Below, piece after piece: positions 1-12,000 of a stretch of DNA of 64,000 bases. Under the pieces are notes generated by a model. It did not search any database. It was not told where the DNA came from and saw nothing but the letters and a program-made list of their open reading frames with translations. Origin of the DNA: Nomia melanderi (Eukaryota > Arthropoda > Insecta > Hymenoptera > Halictidae); NCBI RefSeq assembly GCF_051020985.1, contig NC_134999.1, positions 19,969,660 to 20,033,659 of the forward strand, written 5' to 3'. Made by a program: the position numbers and the translations under genes. Every line of letters begins with the position of its first letter. The stretch's first letter is position 1.

Positions 1-1060
1 TCCTCGGTCAAACGCTTTTTGGATGGTATTACGTCATCAGCGGCCTTGATGGGACGTGGACAGATTAATATCGGCGCCATTACTCGAAATAATGAGAGAG
101 ATAACGACGGCGTTAAAACGCGAGCCATAATATTCCGAACGGGAAAGGTAAATAGCAGGTGCCGCGACGATCACGGCACGGAACGTTACAGCGTTTATTA
201 ACGTCGAACCGTTCGACGATTAAACCACTGAAAAATCAATTGACCGTCGAATTTCTCAAGCATTCGGATAATTAAATATTCAATTATTCAACCGTCACCT
301 ACCGGCGTTGAAGTAGATCGCAAAAACTTCATTCAGAATTCCTTCCATTAAAGCATCGCTACATTATTCAATTTGATTTTCTCTTATTCCCTTGAAAATT
401 CCGATTTTCACGTGAACAGAGTCGGCTAACATTTCAGTAGAATGATCTACAGCAGCGTTATTCAGTTCTCAGCGGGTTCTTACAACGGAGCAAATGGCGG
501 CCCTTAAAACGTAACGCAATCGTCGCATCCCCGCGGCCGCGTTAAACCGTAAACCGCTCGGCTCGTTCACCGGTAACCGATTCAGCACACGTCGAAAGGA
601 AATTGCGTTCGATGGGGACCAGCGTAAAAGCGGTTTCAAGAGGAAAAGAATGGAAGGGGGTGGCCGGGCCATCGGGACGGGCGAATACTTTCAACGTAAC
701 ATTTCACGGAATGAGCAAATATCGACCGTGACTACGCTTACGGACGGTGTAATTTACATACGCTCGCTGCCAGTCGCGCAGGATATCATCGCGCCTGATG
801 GAAAGAGGAGACGCCATCTCGACATCGGAGATCCTAAAACAATTGTTCCCCCAGCGGAAAATTGAACCGAGCGTGTATAGCGTCCAATATAGAATTCTGA
901 ATTTGCCGCAATCCGACCCTGATAATCTTTGATGCCGTTAGACTTCTCAATTTTCTGGAGTCAGATCGTTCTACTACCTGGAATTTTCGAGTTTCAGATT
1001 CTTGGGGTCGTAAGGTGTGGATCTAGGGGAGCTAAAAAGTTCTGACCTAGAATCCTGGAG

Positions 1061-1680
1061 TAAAGAATAAGATTCAATAGTCCTGAGATCCTTAGAGACC
1101 TAGTGATTCAGAAAAATAAGATTCGGTAACCCTAGAGTCCTAGAAACCTCATTTTTCTGAATCACTGGGTTTCTAGGACTCTAAAGAATAAGATTCAATA
1201 GTCCTGAGATCCTTAGAGACCTAGTGATTCAGAAAAATAAGATTCGGTAACCCTAGAGTCCTAGAAACCTCATTTTTCTGAATCACTAGGTTTCTAGGAC
1301 TCTAAAGAATAAGATTCAATAGTCCTGAGATCCTTAGATACCTAGTGATTCAGGAAAATAAGATTCAGTAACCCTAGAGTCCTAGAAACCTCATTTTTCT
1401 GAATCACTGGGTTTCTAGGACTCTAAAGAATAAGATTCAATAGTCCTGAGATCCTTAGAGACCTAGTGATTCAGAAAAATAAGATTCGGTAACCCTAGAG
1501 TCCTAGAAACCTCATTTTTCTGAATCACTAGGTTTCTAGGACTCTAAAGAATAAGATTCAATAGTCCTGAGATCCTTAGAGACCTAGTGATTTAGAAAAA
1601 TAAGATTCAGTAACCCTAGAGTCCTAGAAACCTAGTGATTCAGAAAAATGAGATCTAGTACTTCTAGCGTCCTAGAGTCT
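1061..1680. repeat. tandem array of about five 121-bp units
   Basis: The word TAAAGAATAAGATTCAATAG recurs at 1061, 1182, 1303, 1424 and 1545, an exact 121-base period, and the last copy decays by about 1680. Each unit carries an inverted repeat: CCTAGTGATTCAGAAAAAT early in the unit faces its complement ATTTTTCTGAATCACT later in the unit. Copies 1 and 3 read CACTGGGTTT where copies 2 and 4 read CACTAGGTTT, which suggests a two-unit (242-bp) higher-order period. Copy 3 also has private changes. This is a minisatellite or short satellite array of unknown function. Confidence 0.93.
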
Positions 1681-3727
1681 TAGCAATACAAAAAAGTAAT
1701 ATTCAACAGTCCTAGAGTTCTATCCTCTAGTTCTAAACATCCAGACAAACTTCAGCATTCCTAGGCAAGGAGAAAATTGAGGTCCTCTCACGCCAGTTCC
1801 CAGGATGCCAATTTCTTTCGTGAACACCTTCGGGGTCCTTCATCAGAGTCCGCCCACTCACGCCCACAGTCGCTAATGAAACAATGACTTTCACAGACCG
1901 TGGGCAACAGAAGAGGCCAAGAAATGTGCTTTTCAGGCTGAATTAAGAGGCGTTCACGCAATCCCACGCGAGAAATGATGTCACGTTTTTCCAGGTATCC
2001 ACGCGTGTAACTCGAGGTCGAGCGGTCAACGTAAAAACGTTACCGTTACGCCGATCATGACTTATCTTTTATTACAATGACGTTACCGCAGTATCCTCGC
2101 GGGCAACAGTAAAAACCAAAGGTTGACATTTGAAGCGTGACGACAGCGGAAATCCACGTCTCAATTCGGACGTATGCAGTCTAATTACTTACGCGTGACG
2201 AACAACTCCGCGGAGATGCATGGAAATCGGAGGCAGCGGGATCGCGACGCGTCCCGACCTGTACACGTGTCGGCCTCGCCGTTGAATTTCCTGTGGGCCT
2301 CGTAAATTACTGCCGAACGATCCAATTTCCGAAAGGGTGAGCCCCACGGCGCGCGATCGCGTTTCCGAGTCGTTCCTCATCGTGTTCCACGGCTGACGTT
2401 ATTTGGAATTCGAAGACTTCCTTGGGTTCATCGGTAACGAGAACTGTATCACCTTTTCCAGCTGCAATAGAAGAGTAACGATTGCAATACTACGTAATTG
2501 CAGTACAACGTAATGAACAACTAATAATCGTACGACGAGGAAGAAGGTAATTCCTCCTGAAAGAATATGCAGAGCAGACATTTTGTCTAAACATCAAAGT
2601 GTCCAAACGTTCGATTGGTTCAATAATAATTGCTTCCAACTAATCTATAAGATAATTAAAGTAAAGTATGAGATAATTAAAATATCAACTTTAAACTGTG
2701 TTAAGTTGCTCCGCGATGTGATACTTCGGAATTCTTAGGCAAATTCTTTCCGTAATCAATCAATCATTCCGATACAAACTACTATTTAGGTTTAATGCAA
2801 ACACTAAGGAAAAATCTATGAACGAAATGGGACTGAAGGATTGAATAACTGTAGAAAAATCCGTGATTCGGCGTGTTTGGTTAGGTTCGATGAAGCTCAT
2901 CAGCGGCGAAGACCTAAGCGACACCGGCCAGTTTTTGCGTCCGGCGAGCACGAGCACGTGCGTCGTGTCTGCGAATCGGACAGGTGCTGATCGCGGGAAC
3001 GCGAAACGCGCCGCGATGCGCATTCCATACCGTTACGTGCCCGTCATACGAAAACGCGACAGTCACGATGAAGTGTCGCTTTTCCGACGCGCTTTCGTTC
3101 CGCGATCCTGCGGCCACTTTTTTCTCCTCGTTCTCGGCGACGGCTCTTGGAAACGAATTCCCACGTGATCTTCGACGGACTCTGTCATTCTGCTAACTAC
3201 TTTGTACCGCGTAAACGCGCTTCGACGTTCTTGCGAGGATTCTTTCTGTTCCTCTCCATTTACATGCGCTACTTCTTGTTCACACGTGGACTTCATAATC
3301 ATCCTTTTTTCCATTGCTGAACTTATTTCTTTTGTAATCAGTGGAACTTCATTGTTCTGAGCTTGTGCTTCCTACATTCTTTCATTTCATTTCTATTCTC
3401 ATGCTCTGGTTCTACTAATTAGTCGTCTTCGCGATGTAACGCTTCTTTGAGATTCTTCTACAAATTCGTTCCTTCGCAACCAATGTTTTCGTTCTTGCCT
3501 TCAATTATTCGGATACGAATTGTTTCTAATATTCGAGATAATATTCTTATAGTTATCCTAGGATTCACTCGTTTCTTCGGTTGTTCTCGGTCAGAAAGCC
3601 CTTCTTTTTGCAGCTTTTGAATATATCGCATAATCATTTCAGAAGGCAAAACATTAATTTCCCAGTTTCCTTTTCCGGACCTAACCGCATTGGCTATGCG
3701 ACTAGTTTCATTGTTTCACGGAGAGTT

Positions 3728-3930
3728 TTAACCCTTTGCGGACGAATGTCGACATTTCGAGATGAAACGTTCATATTTGGAAGACTAAGTCGCAGGCAAA
3801 CGATTTAATTACTCGGGCAGCGAGAGATTAGTGTGTAGTTTCTGTTTTTGCTATTATTTAAGCAATTAATGTATAATTCAGCTTCAGCTGTCGAAGGTTT
3901 TGTACATTTCAAAGAGTCTTCGAAGAATCC
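3728..3930 (-). mobile_element. MITE-like element, family A, copy 1
   Basis: It begins TTAACCCTTTGCGGACGAA at 3728 and reads as the reverse complement of the element at 13876-14085, with similarity continuing to about 3925. The far end is degraded. Length is near 200 bases with no coding capacity. The TTAA start followed by CCC resembles piggyBac-type termini, but that assignment is inference. Confidence 0.7.
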
Positions 3931-6900
3931 TCTTTCCCAAGAGATTCGGGAATCCTTCGGTTTGCGAAACAGTGAAACACGCAGCAGAAAAAGGGAATCG
4001 TCGTTTAACTGGAGATTTGTGCGAACAGCGGAGAACTATTTGTGCGGGGAACGTAAAAGGAAAGGACGCCGGTGAAACGCGAAAAACGTTGGCGTTTGCG
4101 AAAGAAGCGCGGTCAGAGTATCCCGGATTCTATCGAAAAATTATTCAAGCAATTTGTCGCGGGGCAATGGTTGCCCGTTTTTGCGGGAGGTCGCGCAACA
4201 CCCATTTCCCGTTTACGCGGGGCTTTTCGTTCCATCGGCTCCCGACCGATTGCCTCACCGGTTCTTCGTATCACGATGTAAAAACCGTGGAAACGACGCA
4301 CGGTCGAGAGAACGAGGATCGTTCGCCGGGAGACACGCGTCTGACTGCGATATTACCTTCGACGCGAAGTAAATTGCTTTGTCAAGGTCGTCTATGTCAA
4401 CGTGAACTACTTCGCGTTCATTGGTGTCATTCTGAACGGAATCAATGAATCTGTGTTCACGTGTTCTCATATTTTATAAATCTAACGGTCCCGTACGACG
4501 AAATCAACGAAAACTGTGGTACGAAGTTCGTGGTGTTACAGCTTGATATTTACGAGGAAGTTGGATAAATCTGTGAAACTGCGAGGATTTGAATTTTTAT
4601 TAGCCTTCGGTGTTTCACAATCAAATTACCATACTGATAGCAGACGTTTCCTTGAGAAATGAATAATAATGTTGATTTATCAATAGGAAAACTAAACTGT
4701 AAATCAATTGAAGTTTCAATAGATGTCTTGGAGTTTCTATGGAGGAATTTCAAAAAGTATACAAATAAAAGTAGTTTCGAGAATTAGTGTCGATGATTCA
4801 TTTGATGTATGTTGACAATGAGTAGAAACAGTAAGCAGTAGTTAGGCAAGTTAAAGAAATTAAAATATGAATTTCAAAGTGAGAATCGTTAAATAAGATA
4901 GCGAATATTTGAAAATTTTATGCCCTAAACTTCGAAGTTCCCTTTCGGTATGAAGCTATTGCGCCTCTGGTTATTGGACACCCATTATACGGGAGTGCAC
5001 CGGATTCGGTGCACGAAATGGGATAGTAAACCGCAGCGAGTTTTCCTGGGAGCGAGATAGGATCGGTTATTGATAATTCGGTGGAAATTGTTCACGATCC
5101 GGGAACAGCAGGGGCAGCAAAGTGGAACAATGGTCTCAGGGCGGCGGGCGATAAATTGCTGCCGCTAACTTATTCGGGTGTGCGCGTTAATGTTGCGTAA
5201 GACAGTTCCCAACAGAAGAACAGGCATTTCCGCGAGACAGCGGAACTCTAAACACGGAGTTACAGTTTCAGCATATTATCATTAACTCCCTCCGTATCCT
5301 CCTCTTTCTGCTTAATATCGTAACAACGATTCATCATTGTTTCCCGGGAGCTTATATTCCTGACATTTCGATTATACATAACGGTCCATTATAAAGTATA
5401 CTGGTCATTCCTGAGGATTCATTGAAAATTCATTGAAAAATTCCTTTCTCAAGACTCGAGCGAAAGCCAAGACGTTCCGTAGTCTTTATTGCCCGTTTTT
5501 CGTATGTCCTTATCGACCGACTTGTATCTTTATCTTCGTATGTACGGCTTGACAACCGCGTATTCTGCCTTATTCACGGTCGCTGTCGCAGATATAAGCT
5601 GACCATATTTTCCAGCTTTTGTAGTTACAGTCCGAATACTCTGTAAATCACTTGCGGTCTCCGAGCTCCTATTTTGTCGGTTTTGCCTTTTAGTCGCCCC
5701 TTAAGATGCGGCGAGGATTACCGCGGGAGCGTAAACAGCGTTTGTTATTATTATTACTATTACCGTTAGCGTAGACTTTATACGAAAAGCAACTAAGCGA
5801 ACAAACAACGAAATGTACAACAATGAGCGGATAAAGGTCGAGGTTCACTCTCCGGGCTACCATAAAAACCTAACCTCTCCGGCGTGCAGCGAAGATCGCT
5901 CCGCCGGAGCCTCGAACAATATCGTCCGTAGCGAAGAAAAACGTAGGAATCCGGATTTTATCATGACAAAAAAAAGAGCCTGGCGCCACGAGTTTTAATA
6001 TTCGTCCTCGTAAAAGCAGAAATTCGACTGTGTTTAAACTACAAACACTTTCTACGTGAATATGCAAATATGCGACAAGATGGCGGCCGCGTGTTTGCGC
6101 TGCTTCCCGTCCGACGATTTATATGAGCCCCGGAATTCCCTCTTTCCGCGCTCGAAAAAGTTCTCCGTCAACATTTCGAATTCTATTCAAAGTTTATTTA
6201 AAAGAGTTTAATCAGAACCATTGGAATATTCGTTTCGCTTGTAACCGATCCGCGGAATTTCCTTCGAATTCTCAATTTGACGGACGAATTTCGGGTAACG
6301 AGCAGTAGCGAAAAGTATCAATCTCTTTACTAATGGATTCAATGAATAAAAAGTGAAACCTTATCACGCTTCTTAGAACTCAACAAACTTCTTAATTCCA
6401 AGAATACAATTTTCATCGATCCCGCTGCTTCTGGAAACACTCATTAAAAGAGAAGCATACGTAAATATCAGTTTAACAATTCAGAGAAATACCACGTTTT
6501 ATGACACGAATACGTTAATTTTTTACTACGTTGAGGTCAACGAGGTTAACAATACATCCACTGGACACGCCAAATTGAGCCATTTTGTTCTCATTCTGCA
6601 AGCATTTAAATTATGAACACGCTTGTCCAAGTAATACATCATCTTCCAACTTCAAATCTCGAGAAACGTGTTGCTTTGATCTTTATACAAGATTAGAAAT
6701 AAGTCCCTCTAATTACTCGGTAGTTCCAGTGATAAGATCGATGGCCGGCGTCAAGACCGGGTTCACTAAACCTGTCGCACGCGTGTTCCGACGCAATCGC
6801 GCTGATTCGGCCGGCGAAGAGGAAATATTTTCGCGTGTACGTCGTGTCTACGCGCGCGGCTTGAGTTTAGACGGGCGCGAGCGTCATTTAAATTTCATAT

Positions 6901-9041
6901 TTTCGTCATTCTAACCGACGGCGATCTCAATTGCAAATCACCGCTCCTCCAGGAGACATACGCTCGCGGCTCCCCACGTCCCGCTCCGCTCCGCCGCGGC
7001 TCGCGCGAGGATTTAATGAGCTCCGGCTCCCCGGAGGCTGAAACTTCCGTTCGGATCGCACGCGAAACTCGTCGGCCATATCCCCGACAGCCGGTCTGGA
7101 TCCTAAACGTGAATAAAATGACGCCGTATCACCTTTATTGCCCGAATCCAGAATATTACGGGCTCGTTACGCGGTCGAGCGTTTATTGCGCTTCGACCCC
7201 TCTAACGGACAAGAGCTTTTTAACAGCCTGATACGTTTAGTTGTTAGCTGGAACGACAGCATTGTTTTCTCGAATACTTTTTGTTCGAAATAATATAACG
7301 ATGGAGAGATTAATACTTTAGTTTCATTTTAAGAATACTTTGTTATCTTTTCAACGCTAGATTCACGGAACCCGTCGATTTGACGGATATTGAATTTTTT
7401 AAATATTATCCTTTAAATAATATTAGAACGATTAAGTGATTGATTTCGAGGTTTTGATTTTAGACACCGAAGCTCGAAGTCGCCATTACGGCGGCATACG
7501 ATCGTTCAGGGCTAAACAATCGAATTTCCGCTATTATTGTATTGTTATGTTGAAACTCTACGAGAGGAATATTAATTTCAATAATTTTCCATTGAACGAC
7601 GGTCTTTGGAAACCTGTTTTCAAAAGCAGCCGAAGCGAACCGTGAATATTCAGCGTTGACCGCAGCCGCGCGGGCGTTCGCGATCGAAAGATAATTATGA
7701 TATTAATTACACCGTGGACTCTTTACGCAAATCCCCTCTTTCGTGCATTATTTTAGAACAATCGGCAACAATGGATAGATTGAATTGACTGAATGATGGA
7801 TCGCTTGCGATAATAATGAAGTAACAACAGCGCTGGACTCTATTAACGTAAACGTATTTCTCGTATTCGATGAATCTGCGTGCGACACGAGTGCGTGATG
7901 ATACGTCGTCTATTAGGAATAATGACTCATCTTCGTGGTATGTAAACACATCCGTTAGAAGCGCGAAGAAATAAATAGAAGAATACGTTCGTGTTACGTA
8001 TGGTAGATTACGGATTATCCGGTTTAATGATTTAGATACTCGCGAACGGTTTCAAGGGTGGATTCCTCGAAAATCGTTCACGTTAAATATCCCATTTAAA
8101 TGGGGGAATCCATCAATCAGCCCGTTGATGGGATGTGGGTGCGTGAAATTTGCGAAACAATACAATCCTCGGGGACGCATCGATGATTTCCGTGACGCAG
8201 AAACGCGCCGAGGTCGCTCGCGAAGCACCGTTCATACGTCCAGCGCAGATTGGATCGTTGTTCCGTCCGCTATCGAGGATTTCGCGTGCCACCGAAAACG
8301 ACGATGGATTTGTTTTTCACGGAAATTCAATTCCCCGCCCGACACGCCTCGTCCCCGAATTATTTACGTGAAAACGCTCGTCTGCGGAATAACCGGCTCG
8401 GGTGATCGTTTATCGCTTCGCGATACAATCGAAAGTCTTTCATCGAAATCCTATATACCTCGGAAAAATTGTTAGTATTTTTTAAGAACAGAAGCATCCG
8501 GAGGCACGCGCATAAATTGCTTACTCTACGGAGGTTACTGGTTGAAAGGTTAAAGGGATGTCATTGGATTATAGCTTCTGGATGCGTCGGAACAGTGTCT
8601 AACGCGGCGGTCGCGTCCGATACGAAACAACGAAGATTCCAGCTGAGAGATCCACGCGCGCCGAAGATGAATTATTCATCTCGCATCTTTTCCGCTCTAT
8701 ATAACCGAGGAGCGTGGTAAACATTCGCCGCGGATGAAGCTTTCGTTTGTTGAAAAAATATCTTTGCGTCAGTATTGAGATACACTTGTTTGATAACATC
8801 GCCTTGGAGATCATTCAATTCTTGGGCGTTCATCTCGCGGCTACTAAAGAAACCTAATAAACAAATGTTCCAAGAAGTTCTCAACGAACCGTCACTCGTA
8901 CAATCACCAAAGACATTCACGTTTCAAGCGAAAGGGTTCGCGACAGAGCCAGAATAATCTTGTCCAATCAGCGCATCATCCGCTAAACGATGTTCTCTGC
9001 GAAATCGATAAATCCCTACACAGTAATCCTATCTGTTCCAG

Positions 9042-12000
9042 GCACAACGCGGTGGACGAAGAATCGCCGGGCTCGGTCACGAAGTCGCTAGCGGTTCCCC
9101 AAGACACGAGGGACCCGTCGCTGGACATATCGCTGGACGCGTCGAGGAACATCGTTTTTCCATTAGACTCGGGCTCCGCCGCGGAGCACTTCTCTTCCAT
9201 CCGTAAATTCGAATGTCGAAGATCGCCGGTCGCGGAGACTGGTTTCCAATACTCGCCGGAGAAAACGGGAGGACCGTTGAGCTTCCGGATCGGAGTCCAC
9301 GATCCCCTGTCCTCGCGGCAAGAGTCTCTGCTAATCAAGCAGGAAACGGTGCTGAAACAATCGCCGGACACCCCGAAGTTGAGAAACAAATTCTCGCAGA
9401 GGTCCAGCGACTTGGACAGTAAGGTGACCATCAAGCTACCCCGCGAAGAGTCCTTTAAACTCAGGACGAAGTACGGCGAAGAGTCGCCCAGGTCTCCGTC
9501 CAGTCCCGAGGACCTCTCCGACCGAGAGATCCTCGAAGTCAGGAAGGACAGCGCGCTGTTCCTCGAGGAGACAGAGGGACTGCCTACTCTTCGGGAGATC
9601 CTGAAGGCCAGGGGACCCAAGATCATCAGACCCAGGCGGGAAAGTAGCGGTTACGCCAGCAACCTGGGCACTTTCGACGAGGACAGGCGGAGCTCGTCCA
9701 CGGCGGACGTCCCGCAGGACTTGTCTTCGTTCCTGAAGGAAAGACGCAGGTCGTCTACCGGGCCGAAGCGCCCGAACTCCAGAGTGATCGTCAGCAGGGC
9801 TGAGGATAGCCTGACGGAGGAAGCGGACACTGTCAGGATGCCGACCACGGATGTGCACCGGAAGCTGTCCAACGCAGGACTAGACATGCCTGACATCGAG
9901 GAAGCGAAGGAGCTGATGAGGGACGAAGTTTCCGCCACGCTCGAGACTTTGGATAGCTTGTGCGACCTCGTGAACCGCGTCAGCGTTGGTGAGTAGTAGC
10001 TTTCGATATAACTGATGCTTGAATCGATGCGTCCATCGTTTTCGACGGTCTCTTAGATAATGATTGAGCTCTTTAACACTAAGTTTAGGAACGCTTCGAT
10101 TTGCCGCGTACTAAACTTTATAAACGTTATTTGGCAAATGTCCACTCTAATCTAATCCTCTATTTCTAAACTTCTAATTTCTGAGATCTAATGAACGAAC
10201 ATCAGTTTGGAAACGATGAAACAATCTGTACAACAAGTGTCCATAGACCCAGTGTTAAACAAGCTCTTGACATTTGCTCGCAAGCCGACGATTAGATACA
10301 GCAACGAACCGACTACAACTGCTCGAGCTGTCTGCCTGAGCTCAACTAGGCAGTCAGAGTGGTGGAAAATTAGGGTACTGGAAGTTAGTTAGCCCAACGA
10401 AGTCGGCTAATGGAGAGATAATGGGTAGTCCGTCTGTTTCGAGCTGATTAATGGCCGTAGCGTGCGTTGCCAGACCCTTGAACTCCAAGGCGGCGTAAAC
10501 ATCTTCACTTAGAAAGGTCCGCGAAGGATTCCAAGGGATCGCTTCCTGTTCCAGACGAGCCGTCAGCGCGGCGAGTTCCGGTGGGCCGCAGCGTCTCGCC
10601 GAAATCGGACACCGAAGCCCTCGAGGGGACGAAGAAGGCTTGTGTCGCTCCGAAATACCAAGATCCGTTCGCGACCGTCACCGTCACCTCGACGATCGAC
10701 CACTCCTCGACATGTTTGACGCCCTCGAACCGATCGTTCTGCCAGCTCATCCCGTTGAACCCTGACTCCACCGGCCGGAGCACTGGAGCAGAAGCTGAGG
10801 AGACTTGGGACCGATCGAAGTTGAGGATCAACATCGAACCGATTAACCCATCGGCGGAGGACGTCGTCAAGACCGAGGAGGACTTGATCGACAGGCTGGC
10901 GCTACCGTACAACGCGGACAATGGAACTGGCCAATTCCAGAACGACCAGTCGAAGGTCCTCCCCAGGACTGTCAAAGTCTACCAGCTGCTGTCCACCCAG
11001 TCCGAAGACAGGACCGACCGGGAGATGTACCTGGCAGACAGAAGGACGTCGCTGCAGATATCCAAGCGCGACGATGTGTCCCAGTCTATAATGATGACTG
11101 CTGAATCGAAAGATGACGTGACCGGGGGCAGTACTCTTTCTCTGAGCACTAGTGTCTCCAATGACATGAACACCAGATTGTTTGCTGAGATCACCGACGA
11201 CACTCTCGTGAAGAAAGGCTATTTATCCACTGATACGGGAGCGAGTCAGAAATTCCTTGGCGATAGCTCCAATGTCAGCATCAGGCCTATCTATCCTTAT
11301 TGTCCTTATTCGCCGTATGGGAGTCCCCAAGGCTCGCCTAGGAACAGGAGGAGACCGCTCAGGGAGAGCAGGAGGGTGTCCATCGACAATAGGGAGGGTG
11401 CTCTGCAGTTGAACCAGTACAAGTTACTGGACAATATTGGCCAGGTGAGTTTTCGCGATGTTTGGACTTGAGTTGGAGACTCAAGAGTCCGAGTCCTCTT
11501 CTTGGATTCGAGAGATGCATTTGAATTCTTTCATTTCTAACGATAGAACCACCGAGAACTTGAACTGATTATTTTAAGTTTCTTTATAAACTATCAACTG
11601 GCTCGTATTTCAGTTTAGATAGCAGTGAAACTGCTTTTTCGATTATTTCGTAGGTTACCTTGACTCATCTGGTAGTTCTATCGCGAATCGTTCTTTAGAA
11701 CTGCATTAATGTTTCATTAAAATTCGTGTCACTATCAGGGACTGCTTATGAAACAACTCGGTAATTTTGTAACTAATGAACTCGAGGATCCTCTTCGCAG
11801 GGTCTTATTAGACCTAACCTTCCTCGGCATTAGTTTTACGTTCCCCGGGTAGCTTGCTTCAATTAGCCAGGTGGTTCAAGAAACGGGTAGATCGACACAC
11901 GAAACGAAGTTTCGCAAGTTCCTCCGTGAGCAGAATTCCGGAAACTGTTTGAGCCAGCCTCTGAAGAGCCCGCGCTCCTCTCTTCCCGCTTTTCCTTCTT

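Larger units (their letters stand above)
1..9041. other. non-coding stretch upstream of CaMKK
   Basis: No open frame here has recognisable protein similarity or convincing codon use. The stretch holds a tandem repeat array (about 1061-1680) and one TTAA-flanked element (about 3728-3930), both listed separately. The first kinase exon seen (9042) begins with the last base of a split codon, so at least one upstream coding exon must exist, either in this stretch or before the window. I could not identify it. The rest looks like ordinary intron or intergenic DNA. Confidence 0.6.

Noticed and set aside
8125..8475. Plus-strand frame starting MMGCGCVKF, a possible acylated first exon of CaMKK
   Set aside because: Codon use and composition after the first residues look random, and no donor in the required phase joins it to 9042.
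8976..9626. Long minus-strand frame of 216 codons
   Set aside because: It is a shadow of CaMKK exon 9042-9988, whose plus-strand frame splices in phase to the next exon.
10505..10975. Minus-strand frame of 156 codons
   Set aside because: Shadow of CaMKK exon 10513-11444.
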